Below are positions 42,008-50,234 of a DNA stretch of 64,000 nt, piece after piece. The translations under genes and the position numbers were made by a program. Where the stretch lies: assembly GCA_963810525.1 (NCBI GenBank), contig CAWENB010000003.1, forward strand, positions 992,001 through 1,056,000, written 5' to 3'. Origin of the DNA: JAICLK01 sp963810525 (GTDB taxonomy: Bacteria; Patescibacteriota; Saccharimonadia; Saccharimonadales; UBA4665). The number at the start of each line of letters is the position of its first letter. Within the stretch, counting starts at the first letter, position 1. A model generated the notes under the pieces. It ran no database searches, had not been told where the DNA came from, and worked only from the letters and a program-made list of their open reading frames with translations.

Positions 42008-42913
42008 TTAATAAGTTCGTTGATCCGCGCTATAACCTAATGCTTGAATAACGGGCGGTAGCTCGGACTGTATACGCTGAAAACGTCCCGTATTTTCAGC
42101 AAGCATATCACTGACGCTGCTGAAATCATTCTTGAACGCGCACAATTCTGCATATGTCGTGCCGCTCACACAAACTGCCATTCGGGCGAGTTGTGTAAAT
42201 CTTCTGACGGGATCTTCAGCCGTCGTTTGAGTCAAGCTCTCCAGTCCATGCTTAAGCAGCCAAAAGCATCTTTCGCCGGCGTCCATGCTAGCTAGGAACT
42301 GTGACTTGCCATGTCCGACCGTGACGCAATCGTGTTCGGGACCATTATTGCGATGAGACGTGATCGCTTCAACGTAAGCTATGAACGAGAGCGGCAGTAA
42401 ATGGCGAAGCCCTTTTCGGAGCATATCAGATCTGACGTTCGCTTCAAACGCTCTAAACTCGTCGGTTTTTTCGCCATACGCCACATCGCCGGTGACCCCT
42501 TCATGGGCATCGTGAATTACTGCCGAAACCAGAGCGCCGGTCTTTTGGGTCGGGTCTAAAAATAGTGCTCCAGAACTTTCCTCAATCGCGATGGTGTCGG
42601 ACACATGAAGAAATGTATTGAAGTTATGCCCGACCGCATCGGCGTCAACTCCGATATCCGCCAGCATGAGCCGGGTCTCATAGCCGAAATGTCCATTATA
42701 TCGCGGCCCCAGCTCGATGAGGCTTTGGCCGTACGTAGTGGTTCTGTCATAGAGTAATCTATAGACGGCCGCAGCAACGTGGCCGTAGGAAAGGCCGGGG
42801 GCAAGAGATGGGTCTGCGAGAGGCTCGGACAAACGGGGGTCCTCAAACCATTCCTGTAGGCTTGGTATGGATTCCGGTATTGGGAACTGCTCCGAGAATC
42901 TGTTGCCAGACAT
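42008..42913 (-). CDS. HD-domain phosphohydrolase-like protein
   Basis: A 301-residue protein whose core VSAVIHDAHEGVTGDVAYGEKT resembles the HD-domain nucleotidase signature (HD-x-x-E-x-x-x-G-D-x-x-x-x-x-K, as in YfbR). An upstream His in LSYGHVAAAVYRLLYD could complete the metal site. The flanking regions are helical and unfamiliar. A 5'-nucleotidase or related activity is likely but not certain. It follows rplA by 8 nt, so it is probably transcribed with the ribosomal genes. Confidence 0.7.
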   Translation of the reverse strand: MSGNRFSEQFPIPESIPSLQEWFEDPRLSEPLADPSLAPGLSYGHVAAAVYRLLYDRTTTYGQSLIELGPRYNGHFGYETRLMLADIGVDADAVGHNFNTFLHVSDTIAIEESSGALFLDPTQKTGALVSAVIHDAHEGVTGDVAYGEKTDEFRAFEANVRSDMLRKGLRHLLPLSFIAYVEAITSHRNNGPEHDCVTVGHGKSQFLASMDAGERCFWLLKHGLESLTQTTAEDPVRRFTQLARMAVCVSGTTYAELCAFKNDFSSVSDMLAENTGRFQRIQSELPPVIQALGYSADQRTY

Positions 42914-42921
42914 TATATCAA

Positions 42922-43872
42922 TCAGCTGGCGTTCGGGTCGATGCTTATGCTTGGTCCCATCGATGATGTTGCGTGGATGGATTTAATGTATAAGCCTTTG
43001 ATCGATGTCGGCTTATTTGACTTAATGCTTGCCATCACCGCCTGGGCGTTCTCAACCAGCTGTTTCGTATCGAAGCTAACTTTGCCAATGGCAAGGTGCA
43101 CGATTCCGGTGGTGTCGACGCGGTATTCCACGCGTCCGGCTTTGGCTTCCTGAACTGCCTTGGCGACGTCAGGCGTTACGGTGCCGCTTTTCGGATTTGG
43201 CATGAGTCCCCGCGGACCGAGGACGCGGGCGTATTTGCCGAGCTTGGGCATTTGGGCTGGCGTGGCAATGAGGACATCAAACTTCAGGTCGCCCTTTTCG
43301 AGCAGTTTGGTGATTTGTTCGACACCTACAATATCGGCGCCGGTAACCTTTTCATCATCGAATACAGCCACGCGAATGGATTTGCCGGTGCCGGCTGGCA
43401 GTACAAGGTTGTCACGGATATTCTGGTCGGCGTGCCGCGGGTCAACATTTAGCCGTACGTGCAGTTCGATGCTGGCATCAAATTTGGCCGGGTTGGTTTT
43501 CTTTGCCAACTCCAGTGCCTCCTGCAGGCTGTAAGATTTGCCTTGCTCGATCAACTTTGCGGCTTCGCGGAATTTTTTACCGCGGCGCTCCAGCCGAGAA
43601 CGGGTCGGCTTGACGGCCATTTTCGGTTTGGACTCAGTCTCATCTTCGACCTTTTCTTCGGAACGGTGCTTTTGGTGCTCAATTTTCTCTACCTTGGCTT
43701 CTGTCTCGGCCTGCCCTTTAACGCTACGTTTGCCGGCTTTCGCAGACGTTTTTTCAGCGGCTTTTTCTTGCTCCGTTTCCGTTGTCGCTTCGTTGGTTGG
43801 AGTGACTTCGGCGACCAGCTCAGCCTCGGCCGCTTCCTTTACTTCTTCTGATTTTTTGGTAACTCTAGCCAT
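42922..43872 (-). CDS. rplA: 50S ribosomal protein L1 with an N-terminal extension
   Basis: L1 (316 residues) binds 23S rRNA in the L1 stalk and often represses its own operon. The conserved part starts near residue 95 (GKKFREAAKLIEQGKSYSLQ) and includes LPAGTGKSIRVAVF and LGPRGLMPNPKSGTVTPDV. The preceding 90 or so residues are a low-complexity Lys/Glu/Ala extension absent from typical L1 (about 230 residues). AAAGGAGA lies just before the ATG. Confidence 0.96.
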   Translation of the reverse strand: MARVTKKSEEVKEAAEAELVAEVTPTNEATTETEQEKAAEKTSAKAGKRSVKGQAETEAKVEKIEHQKHRSEEKVEDETESKPKMAVKPTRSRLERRGKKFREAAKLIEQGKSYSLQEALELAKKTNPAKFDASIELHVRLNVDPRHADQNIRDNLVLPAGTGKSIRVAVFDDEKVTGADIVGVEQITKLLEKGDLKFDVLIATPAQMPKLGKYARVLGPRGLMPNPKSGTVTPDVAKAVQEAKAGRVEYRVDTTGIVHLAIGKVSFDTKQLVENAQAVMASIKSNKPTSIKGLYIKSIHATSSMGPSISIDPNAS

Positions 43873-43928
43873 ATTGTCTCCTTTCGTGGTGCAAGCGGCC
43901 GGCTAGGCCTCCCACGCTAAATAAAAAA

Positions 43929-44135
43929 TTACTGTTCTTGTGAATTTATTTCCTGATTCTCCAAAGCAACCTCAGCCACATACGTCCCGCCGAGTCCTCC
44001 GGCAACGATACAATCTCCACGAACATGCATCAATGCGGTCATGAGTAGCTGTGTCGGCTCGATATCATGTCCGCTATATCCTTCCTGCTGCAAGAGGGCA
44101 TCTGCGCCACCGGCTTGCTCTCCGGCGCCGGTCAT
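43929..44135 (-). CDS. Small orphan protein between rplK and rplA
   Basis: A 68-residue ORF starting five nucleotides after the rplK stop, with a weak AGG-containing ribosome site. It is Gly/Ala-rich with a polar end (LLMTALMHVRGDCIVAGGLG, GTYVAEVALENQE). No domain is recognised. It is the fourth small ORF inserted in this ribosomal-protein operon. Confidence 0.6.
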   Translation of the reverse strand: MTGAGEQAGGADALLQQEGYSGHDIEPTQLLMTALMHVRGDCIVAGGLGGTYVAEVALENQEINSQEQ

Positions 44136-44140
44136 GCAGC

Positions 44141-44569
44141 CTACCCTTCGATTTCCACGCCCATGCTGCGGGCTGTTCCGGCGATCATTTTTTTGACGGC
44201 GGCGATGTCGTCGGTGTTCATGTCTCTGGCTTTGGTCTCGGCGATTTGAGTGAGCTGCGCGTCAGTCAGCTTCTTGCTGACCTTTTCGCTGTTCGGCCTT
44301 CCCGAACCCTTGTCGATCTTAAGCGCGGCGCGGATCAAATCATCGGCCGGTGCGCCGACCACCCGGAAGTTCATGGTGCGGTCATCATAAACGGTGATGT
44401 GCGCAGTCACGGTAGCGCCCTGCATGTCCTTGGTGGCGTCGTTGAACGGGTTGATAAAATCCATCATGTTAACGCCGTACTGCCCGAGCGTGCTGCCAAC
44501 CGGCGGCGCTGCCGAAGCCCGACCGGCCGGAATTTTCATCTTTAAATTAGCTTTTACTTGTTTTGCCAT
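44141..44569 (-). CDS. rplK: 50S ribosomal protein L11
   Basis: L11 (142 residues) binds the GTPase-associated centre of 23S rRNA. The Pro-rich N-terminal domain (KMKIPAGRASAAPPVGSTLG, QYGVNMMDF) and the C-terminal RNA-binding domain (KLTDAQLTQIAETKARDMN, AVKKMIAGTARSMG) are complete. GAAGGAG precedes the ATG. It is unusually separated from nusG by about 1.2 kb containing three small ORFs. Confidence 0.97.
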   Translation of the reverse strand: MAKQVKANLKMKIPAGRASAAPPVGSTLGQYGVNMMDFINPFNDATKDMQGATVTAHITVYDDRTMNFRVVGAPADDLIRAALKIDKGSGRPNSEKVSKKLTDAQLTQIAETKARDMNTDDIAAVKKMIAGTARSMGVEIEG

Positions 44570-44624
44570 AACTTTTGCTCCTTCTCACGGAGTGCGTAAC
44601 CCTGTTATTTTATCGTAAATGGAA

Positions 44625-44888
44625 TTAATTGTCTAGCTGCTCGGCCGTATCGTGAAGGCTTATCGGCAAACTCGCGTCGAGAAAGCCAGTCTCAATAGTT
44701 TCAGCAACCTTCAAGCAGACGGTGTCATTCACGATTCGTGGACGACCTTTCTCGACGTCCACCAGGGCGCAACATATCCGAGTACCGAGGGCGTACTCGC
44801 ACATCCGAACTTCTTGTAGGCCGCCGGCAGGCTGGCCGGTGACAATTTCAGAGCCTGTAGCCGTTAATTCGCAACTAGTGTCGGGCAT
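44625..44888 (-). CDS. Small orphan protein upstream of rplK
   Basis: An 87-residue ORF (MPDTSCELTATGSEIVTG...) rich in Cys, with a beta-like core (VRMCEYALGTRICCALVDVE, GRPRIVNDTVCLKVAETIE). A 21-codon ORF with its own GGAAG site overlaps its start in another frame, so the N-terminus is not certain. No family is recognised. Confidence 0.55.
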   Translation of the reverse strand: MPDTSCELTATGSEIVTGQPAGGLQEVRMCEYALGTRICCALVDVEKGRPRIVNDTVCLKVAETIETGFLDASLPISLHDTAEQLDN

Positions 44889-45093
44889 GTTGTACCGAAG
44901 CCCGCCCGACCGGATTACTAGTCAATACTAGTTCTGCCATATTGCTTCCGTTCGGTGTGAATTGTGAACCCAAATCTATATAGACAAACAGACTACAACC
45001 AGTCTTCATGCGGTTCTTCGGCGCAATTCCCTAACCCTTCGGCAATTTTACCCTGTGCTATACCAACGACTTTGGCGTGATCGACGATTGCAC

Positions 45094-45408
45094 TCACTCG
45101 TCATTGTCGCCAAATACTTCGCGAAGGAGATTTTCGTGTCCCGCGATTTCGACAGCTACGTACGCCAGGCATTCTTGGCCGGGTTGGACATAGGCGACGG
45201 GAATTCCGTCCGTAATCGCGACGGCTGAACATTCCCTTTGTTGGGATCCGATTTGTACCAAGGCATGACATTCCATACGCTCCCCGGGATCGGTTTTGCG
45301 CAACATATATCGTTCACGGAGAGCCGAGAAAGCACACGCTTCCGGTATTATCGGGAATTCCGGTCCTTCAGTAGTCCGATTACCTTCAGCTGGTTGCAAT
45401 TCGTTCAT
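45094..45408 (-). CDS. Small orphan protein, 104 residues
   Basis: From the ATG at 45408 (MNELQPAEGNRTTEGPEFPI), chosen because GAGGAG lies just upstream. The core alternates in a beta pattern (RMECHALVQIGSQQRECSAV, VQPGQECLAYVAVEIAG) and ends in an acidic tail. No recognised domain. It lies between nusG and rplK in the same direction. Confidence 0.62.
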   Translation of the reverse strand: MNELQPAEGNRTTEGPEFPIIPEACAFSALRERYMLRKTDPGERMECHALVQIGSQQRECSAVAITDGIPVAYVQPGQECLAYVAVEIAGHENLLREVFGDNDE

Positions 45409-45537
45409 AAGGCTCCTCAAGAGAATTTAAGGATAGCTTATCATAAATTTGGTAATATACTAGCTTACGCTGTTGGACGGCTCGTTGAAAATATCACGTA
45501 TTTGGTTTTTTATTATCCTGGTGACGACGGATTTTGA

Positions 45538-45774
45538 TTATTCGCTATCTTGCGGTTCGCTGCACCATATTTGACGCAACTCCTCATTAACGAATTCGGC
45601 AAATAGGATAAAATCTGACGGTAGTTTGCGCAATGAATCCGCTGCGGTTTCTGCCGCGCAAACAACTATCGTACCGGCAAAGCCGGCTGTTTCGCCTAGT
45701 TTGTGTCGGAATCTCCGGTCACCTTCAGGTGTTCGTTCAGAAGGTGTATGGCTTCCAGTACTTTGTTCCGGCAT
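45538..45774 (-). CDS. Small orphan protein directly after nusG
   Basis: A 78-residue ORF whose ATG (45774) begins three nucleotides after the nusG stop. The polar N-terminus (MPEQSTGSHTPSERTPEGDR) is followed by an Ala-rich helix (GFAGTIVVCAAETAADSLRK) and FILFAEFVNEELRQIW. No domain is recognised. Its position makes co-translation with nusG likely. Confidence 0.6.
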   Translation of the reverse strand: MPEQSTGSHTPSERTPEGDRRFRHKLGETAGFAGTIVVCAAETAADSLRKLPSDFILFAEFVNEELRQIWCSEPQDSE

Positions 45775-45777
45775 CAA

Positions 45778-46320
45778 TTAGACTCGTTTGACCTGCAAAC
45801 TGTCGAGTTCGACTGGCGTTTCGCGGCCAAACATATTAACTAGAACTTTGAGCTTACCCTTCTGGGCGTCGAGTTCGCTGATAGAGCCGTCAAAGCCCTT
45901 GAACGGTCCGTCGGTGATGCTGACGACTTCGCCGACGCCGTAATCCATCTTGTGCTTCGGCTGTTCGATGCCCATGCGTTTCTGGATTTTTTCGATCTCG
46001 TCGACGCCGATCGGCGTCGGGTCGGTGCCGGAACCCACGAAGCCGGTTACACTCGGTGTGTTGCGTACGATGTACCAGGCGTCCTCGCTCATTTTCATTT
46101 GCACGAGTACATAGCCCTGAAAAATGCGCTTTTCGACCACGCGGCGCTTGCCGTTTTTGATTTCAATCATTTTTTCTTTCGGCACCAATACCTGGATAAT
46201 CTTGTCCTTCATGTCCAGACTTTCGGCCCGTTGCCGGATTGATTCAGCGACTTTTTCTTCGTATCCGCTGTAGGTGTGGATGGCGTACCATTGCTTTGAT
46301 GAATCGTATCGTTTGCTCAT
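45778..46320 (-). CDS. nusG: Transcription termination/antitermination factor NusG
   Basis: NusG (180 residues) binds RNA polymerase and links it to Rho or the ribosome. The NGN domain (WYAIHTYSGYEEKVAESIRQ, RRVVEKRIFQGYVLVQMKM, VRNTPSVTGFVGSG) and the C-terminal KOW domain (GVGEVVSITDGPFKGFDGSI) are complete. It lies four nucleotides after secE. Confidence 0.97.
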   Translation of the reverse strand: MSKRYDSSKQWYAIHTYSGYEEKVAESIRQRAESLDMKDKIIQVLVPKEKMIEIKNGKRRVVEKRIFQGYVLVQMKMSEDAWYIVRNTPSVTGFVGSGTDPTPIGVDEIEKIQKRMGIEQPKHKMDYGVGEVVSITDGPFKGFDGSISELDAQKGKLKVLVNMFGRETPVELDSLQVKRV

Positions 46321-46324
46321 ATCT

Positions 46325-46711
46325 TTATTGCTTTAAAATAACCACTTTAAATAACTTATCAAGCCCATAATCGACGACGGCAATAAGTACCCCGAAGATT
46401 ACGGCGAAGATCAATACGGCGGATGTCAATCGCCGGGTTTCGCGACGGCTCGGCCAGACCACCAGGCGAAGCTCTTTCCACGAATTACGGAAATAGCGTG
46501 GAATGATTATAAGTCCTAAAATGTGAATCGGCTTCCAGCGTTCGATGCGTACAAGTAGTCGACCAATCGGGCGGAACGGCTTCGCAATAATGCTGCCGAA
46601 CTTGCTTCGTCGTTTTGGTTTACTGGTTTTGTCGGCAACCTGTTCCGTTTTGTCGCGCATGGTCTGCTTGACGGCGTTTTTGCCTTTTTTGGATGTTTCC
46701 TCTGGCTCCAT
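46325..46711 (-). CDS. secE: Preprotein translocase subunit SecE
   Basis: SecE (about 128 residues from the ATG at 46711, with GGAG just upstream). A basic N-terminal extension of about 65 residues precedes the conserved SecE segment (YFRNSWKELRLVVWPSRRET, then RRLTSAVLIFAVIFGVLIAV) with one membrane helix near the C-terminus. SecE stabilises SecY in the translocon. The longer frame upstream crosses the leader hairpin and promoter and is not the real start. Confidence 0.95.
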   Translation of the reverse strand: MEPEETSKKGKNAVKQTMRDKTEQVADKTSKPKRRSKFGSIIAKPFRPIGRLLVRIERWKPIHILGLIIIPRYFRNSWKELRLVVWPSRRETRRLTSAVLIFAVIFGVLIAVVDYGLDKLFKVVILKQ

Positions 46712-46724
46712 TGTCACTCCAATT

Positions 46725-46747
46725 AAAAAACCTACCATTACGGTAGG
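46725..46747 (-). terminator. Terminator-like hairpin in the secE leader
   Basis: On the minus strand CCTACC/GGTAGG with loop GTAAT is followed by six T residues, ending 13 nt before the secE ATG and about 12-15 nt after the inferred transcription start. No minus-strand gene lies upstream, because the neighbour is divergent. It therefore looks like an attenuator. Confidence 0.6.
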
Positions 46748-46753
46748 GTGGCT

Positions 46754-46790
46754 GTATGTCAAGTGTACGACATACGGACGCAATAATCAA
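46754..46790 (-). promoter_or_regulatory. secE-nusG promoter with a palindrome around the -10 box
   Basis: TTGATT (46790-46785), 17-nt spacer, TACACT (46767-46762). A perfect 7-bp inverted repeat GTATGTC/GACATAC (46754-46760 and 46769-46775) brackets the -10 element, which is the expected position for a repressor operator. Confidence 0.65.
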
Positions 46791-46837
46791 TAACAAAATA
46801 GCAACGGGGGTTCGGATGATTTTGATATATTAACTGT

Positions 46838-48325
46838 ATGGAATTATCGCTTGTGCTTTTGGCGGCTTCGGCGGTTATGGAGCTGCTGACAATATGGTGG
46901 CTGCATGGCGGACTTCAAAAAATCGCGGCATCCATTACGTTAGTAGTGGCTTCATTCGCAGCCGGTGGCCTCTTGGCGTTGCATGTCAATTTACTTACCT
47001 GCGGCGTGTTGGTGGCCGGCTTGTATCGGGTAGTAAATTTGCTGCGTATTATTGAGACGCGCATGCAGGCCGATTATTTGCGGCGGGCAACGCGCACTAC
47101 CGCATGTTGGCTGCTGGGCGTGCAGGCCGTGATGCTTATCGGGTGGCTCGGATTAGACCACTCACCGGTGGTGGCCACGACTTGGCTCATGCTGCTCCTC
47201 AGTTTGCAGCTTTTGGTTGCGGCGATGCCGTTGATGTCGACGGTTCGCCATTTGCGCACGACGCGCGTTCCGAAAAATGTCAAAGGCTTTAGCGACCAAT
47301 CGTTGCCAACGGTCACCGTGGCCGTCCCGGCCCGCAATGAGGACGAACAATTGGAGGCATGCCTACGGTCAATTTTGACTAGTGATTATCCGAAGCTTGA
47401 AGTGCTAGTGCTCGACGATGGTTCCCAGGACCACACGCCGCAGATTATCCGTGATTTCGCCCACGACGGCGTGCGTTTTATCCCCGGCGACGAGCCAAAG
47501 TCGAAATGGCTGGCCAAGAATCAGGCCTACGCGCGTTTGTCTGGGGAGTCCAGTGGTGAAGTCCTGCTCTTTTGCGGTGTGGACGTGCGCTTCGAGCAGC
47601 ATACAGTGCGTGAATTAGTCGAAGCGCTGATACGCAAACGGAAATCGATGATAAGTGTTATGCCGGTCTATTCCCGGCGTGGTTTGTCGCTGCTGCAATC
47701 GATGCGGTATATGTGGGAACTGGCGCCACCACGACGTATGTTCAACCGTCCGCCCGTGTTGAGTACATGCTGGCTGATTACGCGTGTCGAACTGGATCAT
47801 GCCGGCGGCTTCGCGGCCGTGGCCCGTAGTGTTACGCCGGAAGCGTATTTTGCCAAGCATGCAATTTTAGGTGACGGCTACAGTTTTATGCATGCCGATG
47901 CCCGTTCAGGCTTGATTTCGGTAAAGGATCCAGACGAACAGCGTAACACGGCCATCCGCACCCGTTATCCGCAAATGCATCGCCGGCCAGAGTTGGTGAT
48001 GCTGCTGAGCTTGTTTGAGCTCGGTTTTATAGTTGCGCCATTCGTTCTGGTTTTAGTTGGGGCTACCGGGATTTTCGGCTGGTTGGCCGAAGTAGTGCTA
48101 CTCGGATCCGTTCTCGCCTTTATGGTGAGCTACCGCGCGGTTTGCGGTATTGCCTTCGCGCAACGAAAAGATGCTCCAACGCTATTGTTCCCGATTGCCG
48201 TAGCGGCCGACATCGTGATACTTAATTATTCCATGTGGGCCTATGAATTTTCGGAAGTTATTTGGAAGGGTCGCAACGTTAGTGTTCCGGTGATGCGTGC
48301 CTATCCGAGGTTGCCTGAATTTTAA
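46838..48325 (+). CDS. GT2-family glycosyltransferase, membrane-bound
   Basis: A 495-residue integral membrane glycosyltransferase. Several hydrophobic segments occupy residues 1-140. The GT2 catalytic domain begins at VTVAVPARNEDEQLEACLRS, with VLVLDDGSQDHTPQIIRDF (first Asp motif) and LLFCGVDVRFEQ (D-x-D-like), and three C-terminal membrane segments follow. The layout resembles CrtQ-like carotenoid or lipid glycosyltransferases. A TGATATATT extended -10 ends six nucleotides before the ATG, suggesting a leaderless mRNA. Confidence 0.87.
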   Translation: MELSLVLLAASAVMELLTIWWLHGGLQKIAASITLVVASFAAGGLLALHVNLLTCGVLVAGLYRVVNLLRIIETRMQADYLRRATRTTACWLLGVQAVMLIGWLGLDHSPVVATTWLMLLLSLQLLVAAMPLMSTVRHLRTTRVPKNVKGFSDQSLPTVTVAVPARNEDEQLEACLRSILTSDYPKLEVLVLDDGSQDHTPQIIRDFAHDGVRFIPGDEPKSKWLAKNQAYARLSGESSGEVLLFCGVDVRFEQHTVRELVEALIRKRKSMISVMPVYSRRGLSLLQSMRYMWELAPPRRMFNRPPVLSTCWLITRVELDHAGGFAAVARSVTPEAYFAKHAILGDGYSFMHADARSGLISVKDPDEQRNTAIRTRYPQMHRRPELVMLLSLFELGFIVAPFVLVLVGATGIFGWLAEVVLLGSVLAFMVSYRAVCGIAFAQRKDAPTLLFPIAVAADIVILNYSMWAYEFSEVIWKGRNVSVPVMRAYPRLPEF

Positions 48326-49440
48326 CGTATTTCAGGCAGGTCCGGAACGAAAATACTGAATCTTGAGCCGTGATCGAGCTGGCTTTCGAGTGAAATCTCA
48401 GCGCGCAACAATGCGGCTAGTTTTTTTGTAACATAAAGCCCCAGACCGGTGCCACCGGTGCTCCGCGTCCGATAATCCTCGCTTCGGAAAAATTTGTTGA
48501 ATATTTTGGCCTGGTCGCTCTTGCTGATGCCGATGCCTGTATCGGCAACCGTAAACAAGACCCCGCCATCGCCGGGTTTGGCGCTGAGGGAAATACTGCC
48601 TTCGTGGGTGTATTTCAGTGAGTTGGTGATGAAATTTTGTAGGATTTCGCGAACATACAATTTACTGGAGTGCAACTCGCCGAGTGCCGGGTCGATTTTA
48701 GTAATGAAATGCAGCTCCTTACGTTTGGCTTCCGGCTTGTAGTCGTCCGCAAGGTTGTTTACTATCTCGGCGACGTTGATGGGCGTAACGTCAACGACAA
48801 GTTTGCCGCGTTCAGCTCGGCTCAGCGTTGCCAGGTCGTTCATCATGGCCGAGAGGAACACAATTTGATCGTGCGCTCCGGCCAACGCCTTTTTGATCTC
48901 CGTACTGCCGTCGGTTTGGTCGGCGATAAATTGCGCGTTACTGACATTGCCTTCGGCAATAGCGATTGGAGTGCGAAGCTCGTGACTGACAACGCTTATA
49001 AATTCGTCGCGTTCTTCTTCGAGTGATTTTTCCCGGGTTATGTCGCGCAATACCAGGACGAAACCATCGTACCCTCCGCGTGCGAAGCCGTGGTAAACCG
49101 GAGTCACGGTTACGAACAGATTGATAGTACTGCCGTCGTTATAGTCAAGACGCAGGTCGCGGTCATATTTTGGGGTCCGCGCGTCGCTGAGGTACTCATT
49201 GAGATTGACAGGGTGGCCGTTCTTGGCGAGAGGTTTAAATACTTCCTTCAGCTCCTTGCCGTCAATCGAGCCATTTAGATCGAGGATATTGAGGGCGGCA
49301 GCATTATAGACGACAATGCGCAAGCGGTTGTCGATCGCGATAACCGCATCGGCCATGCTGTTGATGAGGCTAACAAGTCGCTGGTGTTCGAGTTGGTTGC
49401 TAGTGTTCCTGGTGGGCGGACGAAACGGGACGACTTTCAT
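48322..49440 (-). CDS. PAS-domain sensor histidine kinase (orphan)
   Basis: A 372-residue soluble histidine kinase. A PAS domain (LINSMADAVIAIDNRLRIVV) is followed by HisKA with the phospho-His in FISVVSHELRTPIAIAE. The ATPase domain has an N box (ILQNFITNSLKYTHEGSI), DTGIGISKSDQ, and GGTGLGLYVTKKLAALL. There is no membrane segment and no response regulator next to it. It overlaps the convergent GT2 gene by four nucleotides. A CATAAT box ends eight nucleotides before the ATG. Confidence 0.93.
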   Translation of the reverse strand: MKVVPFRPPTRNTSNQLEHQRLVSLINSMADAVIAIDNRLRIVVYNAAALNILDLNGSIDGKELKEVFKPLAKNGHPVNLNEYLSDARTPKYDRDLRLDYNDGSTINLFVTVTPVYHGFARGGYDGFVLVLRDITREKSLEEERDEFISVVSHELRTPIAIAEGNVSNAQFIADQTDGSTEIKKALAGAHDQIVFLSAMMNDLATLSRAERGKLVVDVTPINVAEIVNNLADDYKPEAKRKELHFITKIDPALGELHSSKLYVREILQNFITNSLKYTHEGSISLSAKPGDGGVLFTVADTGIGISKSDQAKIFNKFFRSEDYRTRSTGGTGLGLYVTKKLAALLRAEISLESQLDHGSRFSIFVPDLPEIR

Positions 49441-49485
49441 AAGTACGTATTATGGCATATTTTCGCAGTCAAGCAGCGGGTGAAG

Positions 49486-50220
49486 TTAGGTTCTGCTAAG
49501 TGCCAACCGGTCGCCGCCGGTTACTACCGGGCGAAAAGCCCGGATTTCGCGACGTAAGATTTTCGCGTTTGGCAGGTGTAGTTCGAACTCGTCCCAAAAG
49601 TCTGATCCATGATTCATGACTCTCGTGTGCGTCAACTCGTGCAGCAGTACATAATCTATAAGATGCCAGGGTAGCTGCATTAGGTAGAGATTCAACACGA
49701 TTTCCTGACTGGTATTACAACTTCCCCAGCGGCCGGTGAGCCGCCGTACGTTCACCGATTTGAATGGCAGTGTGTGATTTGCAGCAAGTGTACGCAACCG
49801 CTGCGGCAGCAGGGTTTCTGCCTGGGTCCGCAGTGCGCGAATACAGGCTTTTTCAGCAGCCTTTTGCACCGAAGGGTGGTTCGTGCGAAGTGCGAATGGG
49901 TGAGTAATGCGGATGTTCGTGCCGTCAACCCGGGTCGAAATTCGCGTGCCATCCGGTGTGGCCACAAACTGCAGGTGGTGGGATTTTCCGATTGCCTGCC
50001 CGTGCGTGAGCAGTGGCGCGGTTTGTCGCTGCAGCTGTGCAAGAATCCAGTTTTGTTGCGCGGCTGCAAATCGGGCTCCCGCGTCGTAGGGCAACCAGTA
50101 CGGCAGTGAAACGCGTACGTCGCCGGTCGAAGTCACACTCAGGCGGATCGAACGGGCGCTGCGGCGTTTGTAGAGTTTAATGGTCCCGATGTGCGGGATT
50201 TCAACTTGTTTGACTGCCAT
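49486..50220 (-). CDS. YgjP-like (DUF45) zinc metallopeptidase
   Basis: A 244-residue protein of the YgjP/WLM-like metallopeptidase group. The zinc motif is DYVLLHELTHTRVMNHGSDF (HExxH plus a third His), preceded by TGRWGSCNTSQEIVLNLYLM, which is the conserved RWGSC signature of the family. Substrate is unknown. It starts 14 nt after the P-loop kinase stop. Confidence 0.9.
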   Translation of the reverse strand: MAVKQVEIPHIGTIKLYKRRSARSIRLSVTSTGDVRVSLPYWLPYDAGARFAAAQQNWILAQLQRQTAPLLTHGQAIGKSHHLQFVATPDGTRISTRVDGTNIRITHPFALRTNHPSVQKAAEKACIRALRTQAETLLPQRLRTLAANHTLPFKSVNVRRLTGRWGSCNTSQEIVLNLYLMQLPWHLIDYVLLHELTHTRVMNHGSDFWDEFELHLPNAKILRREIRAFRPVVTGGDRLALSRT

Positions 50221-50234
50221 AGTTTTGTGTTTGT

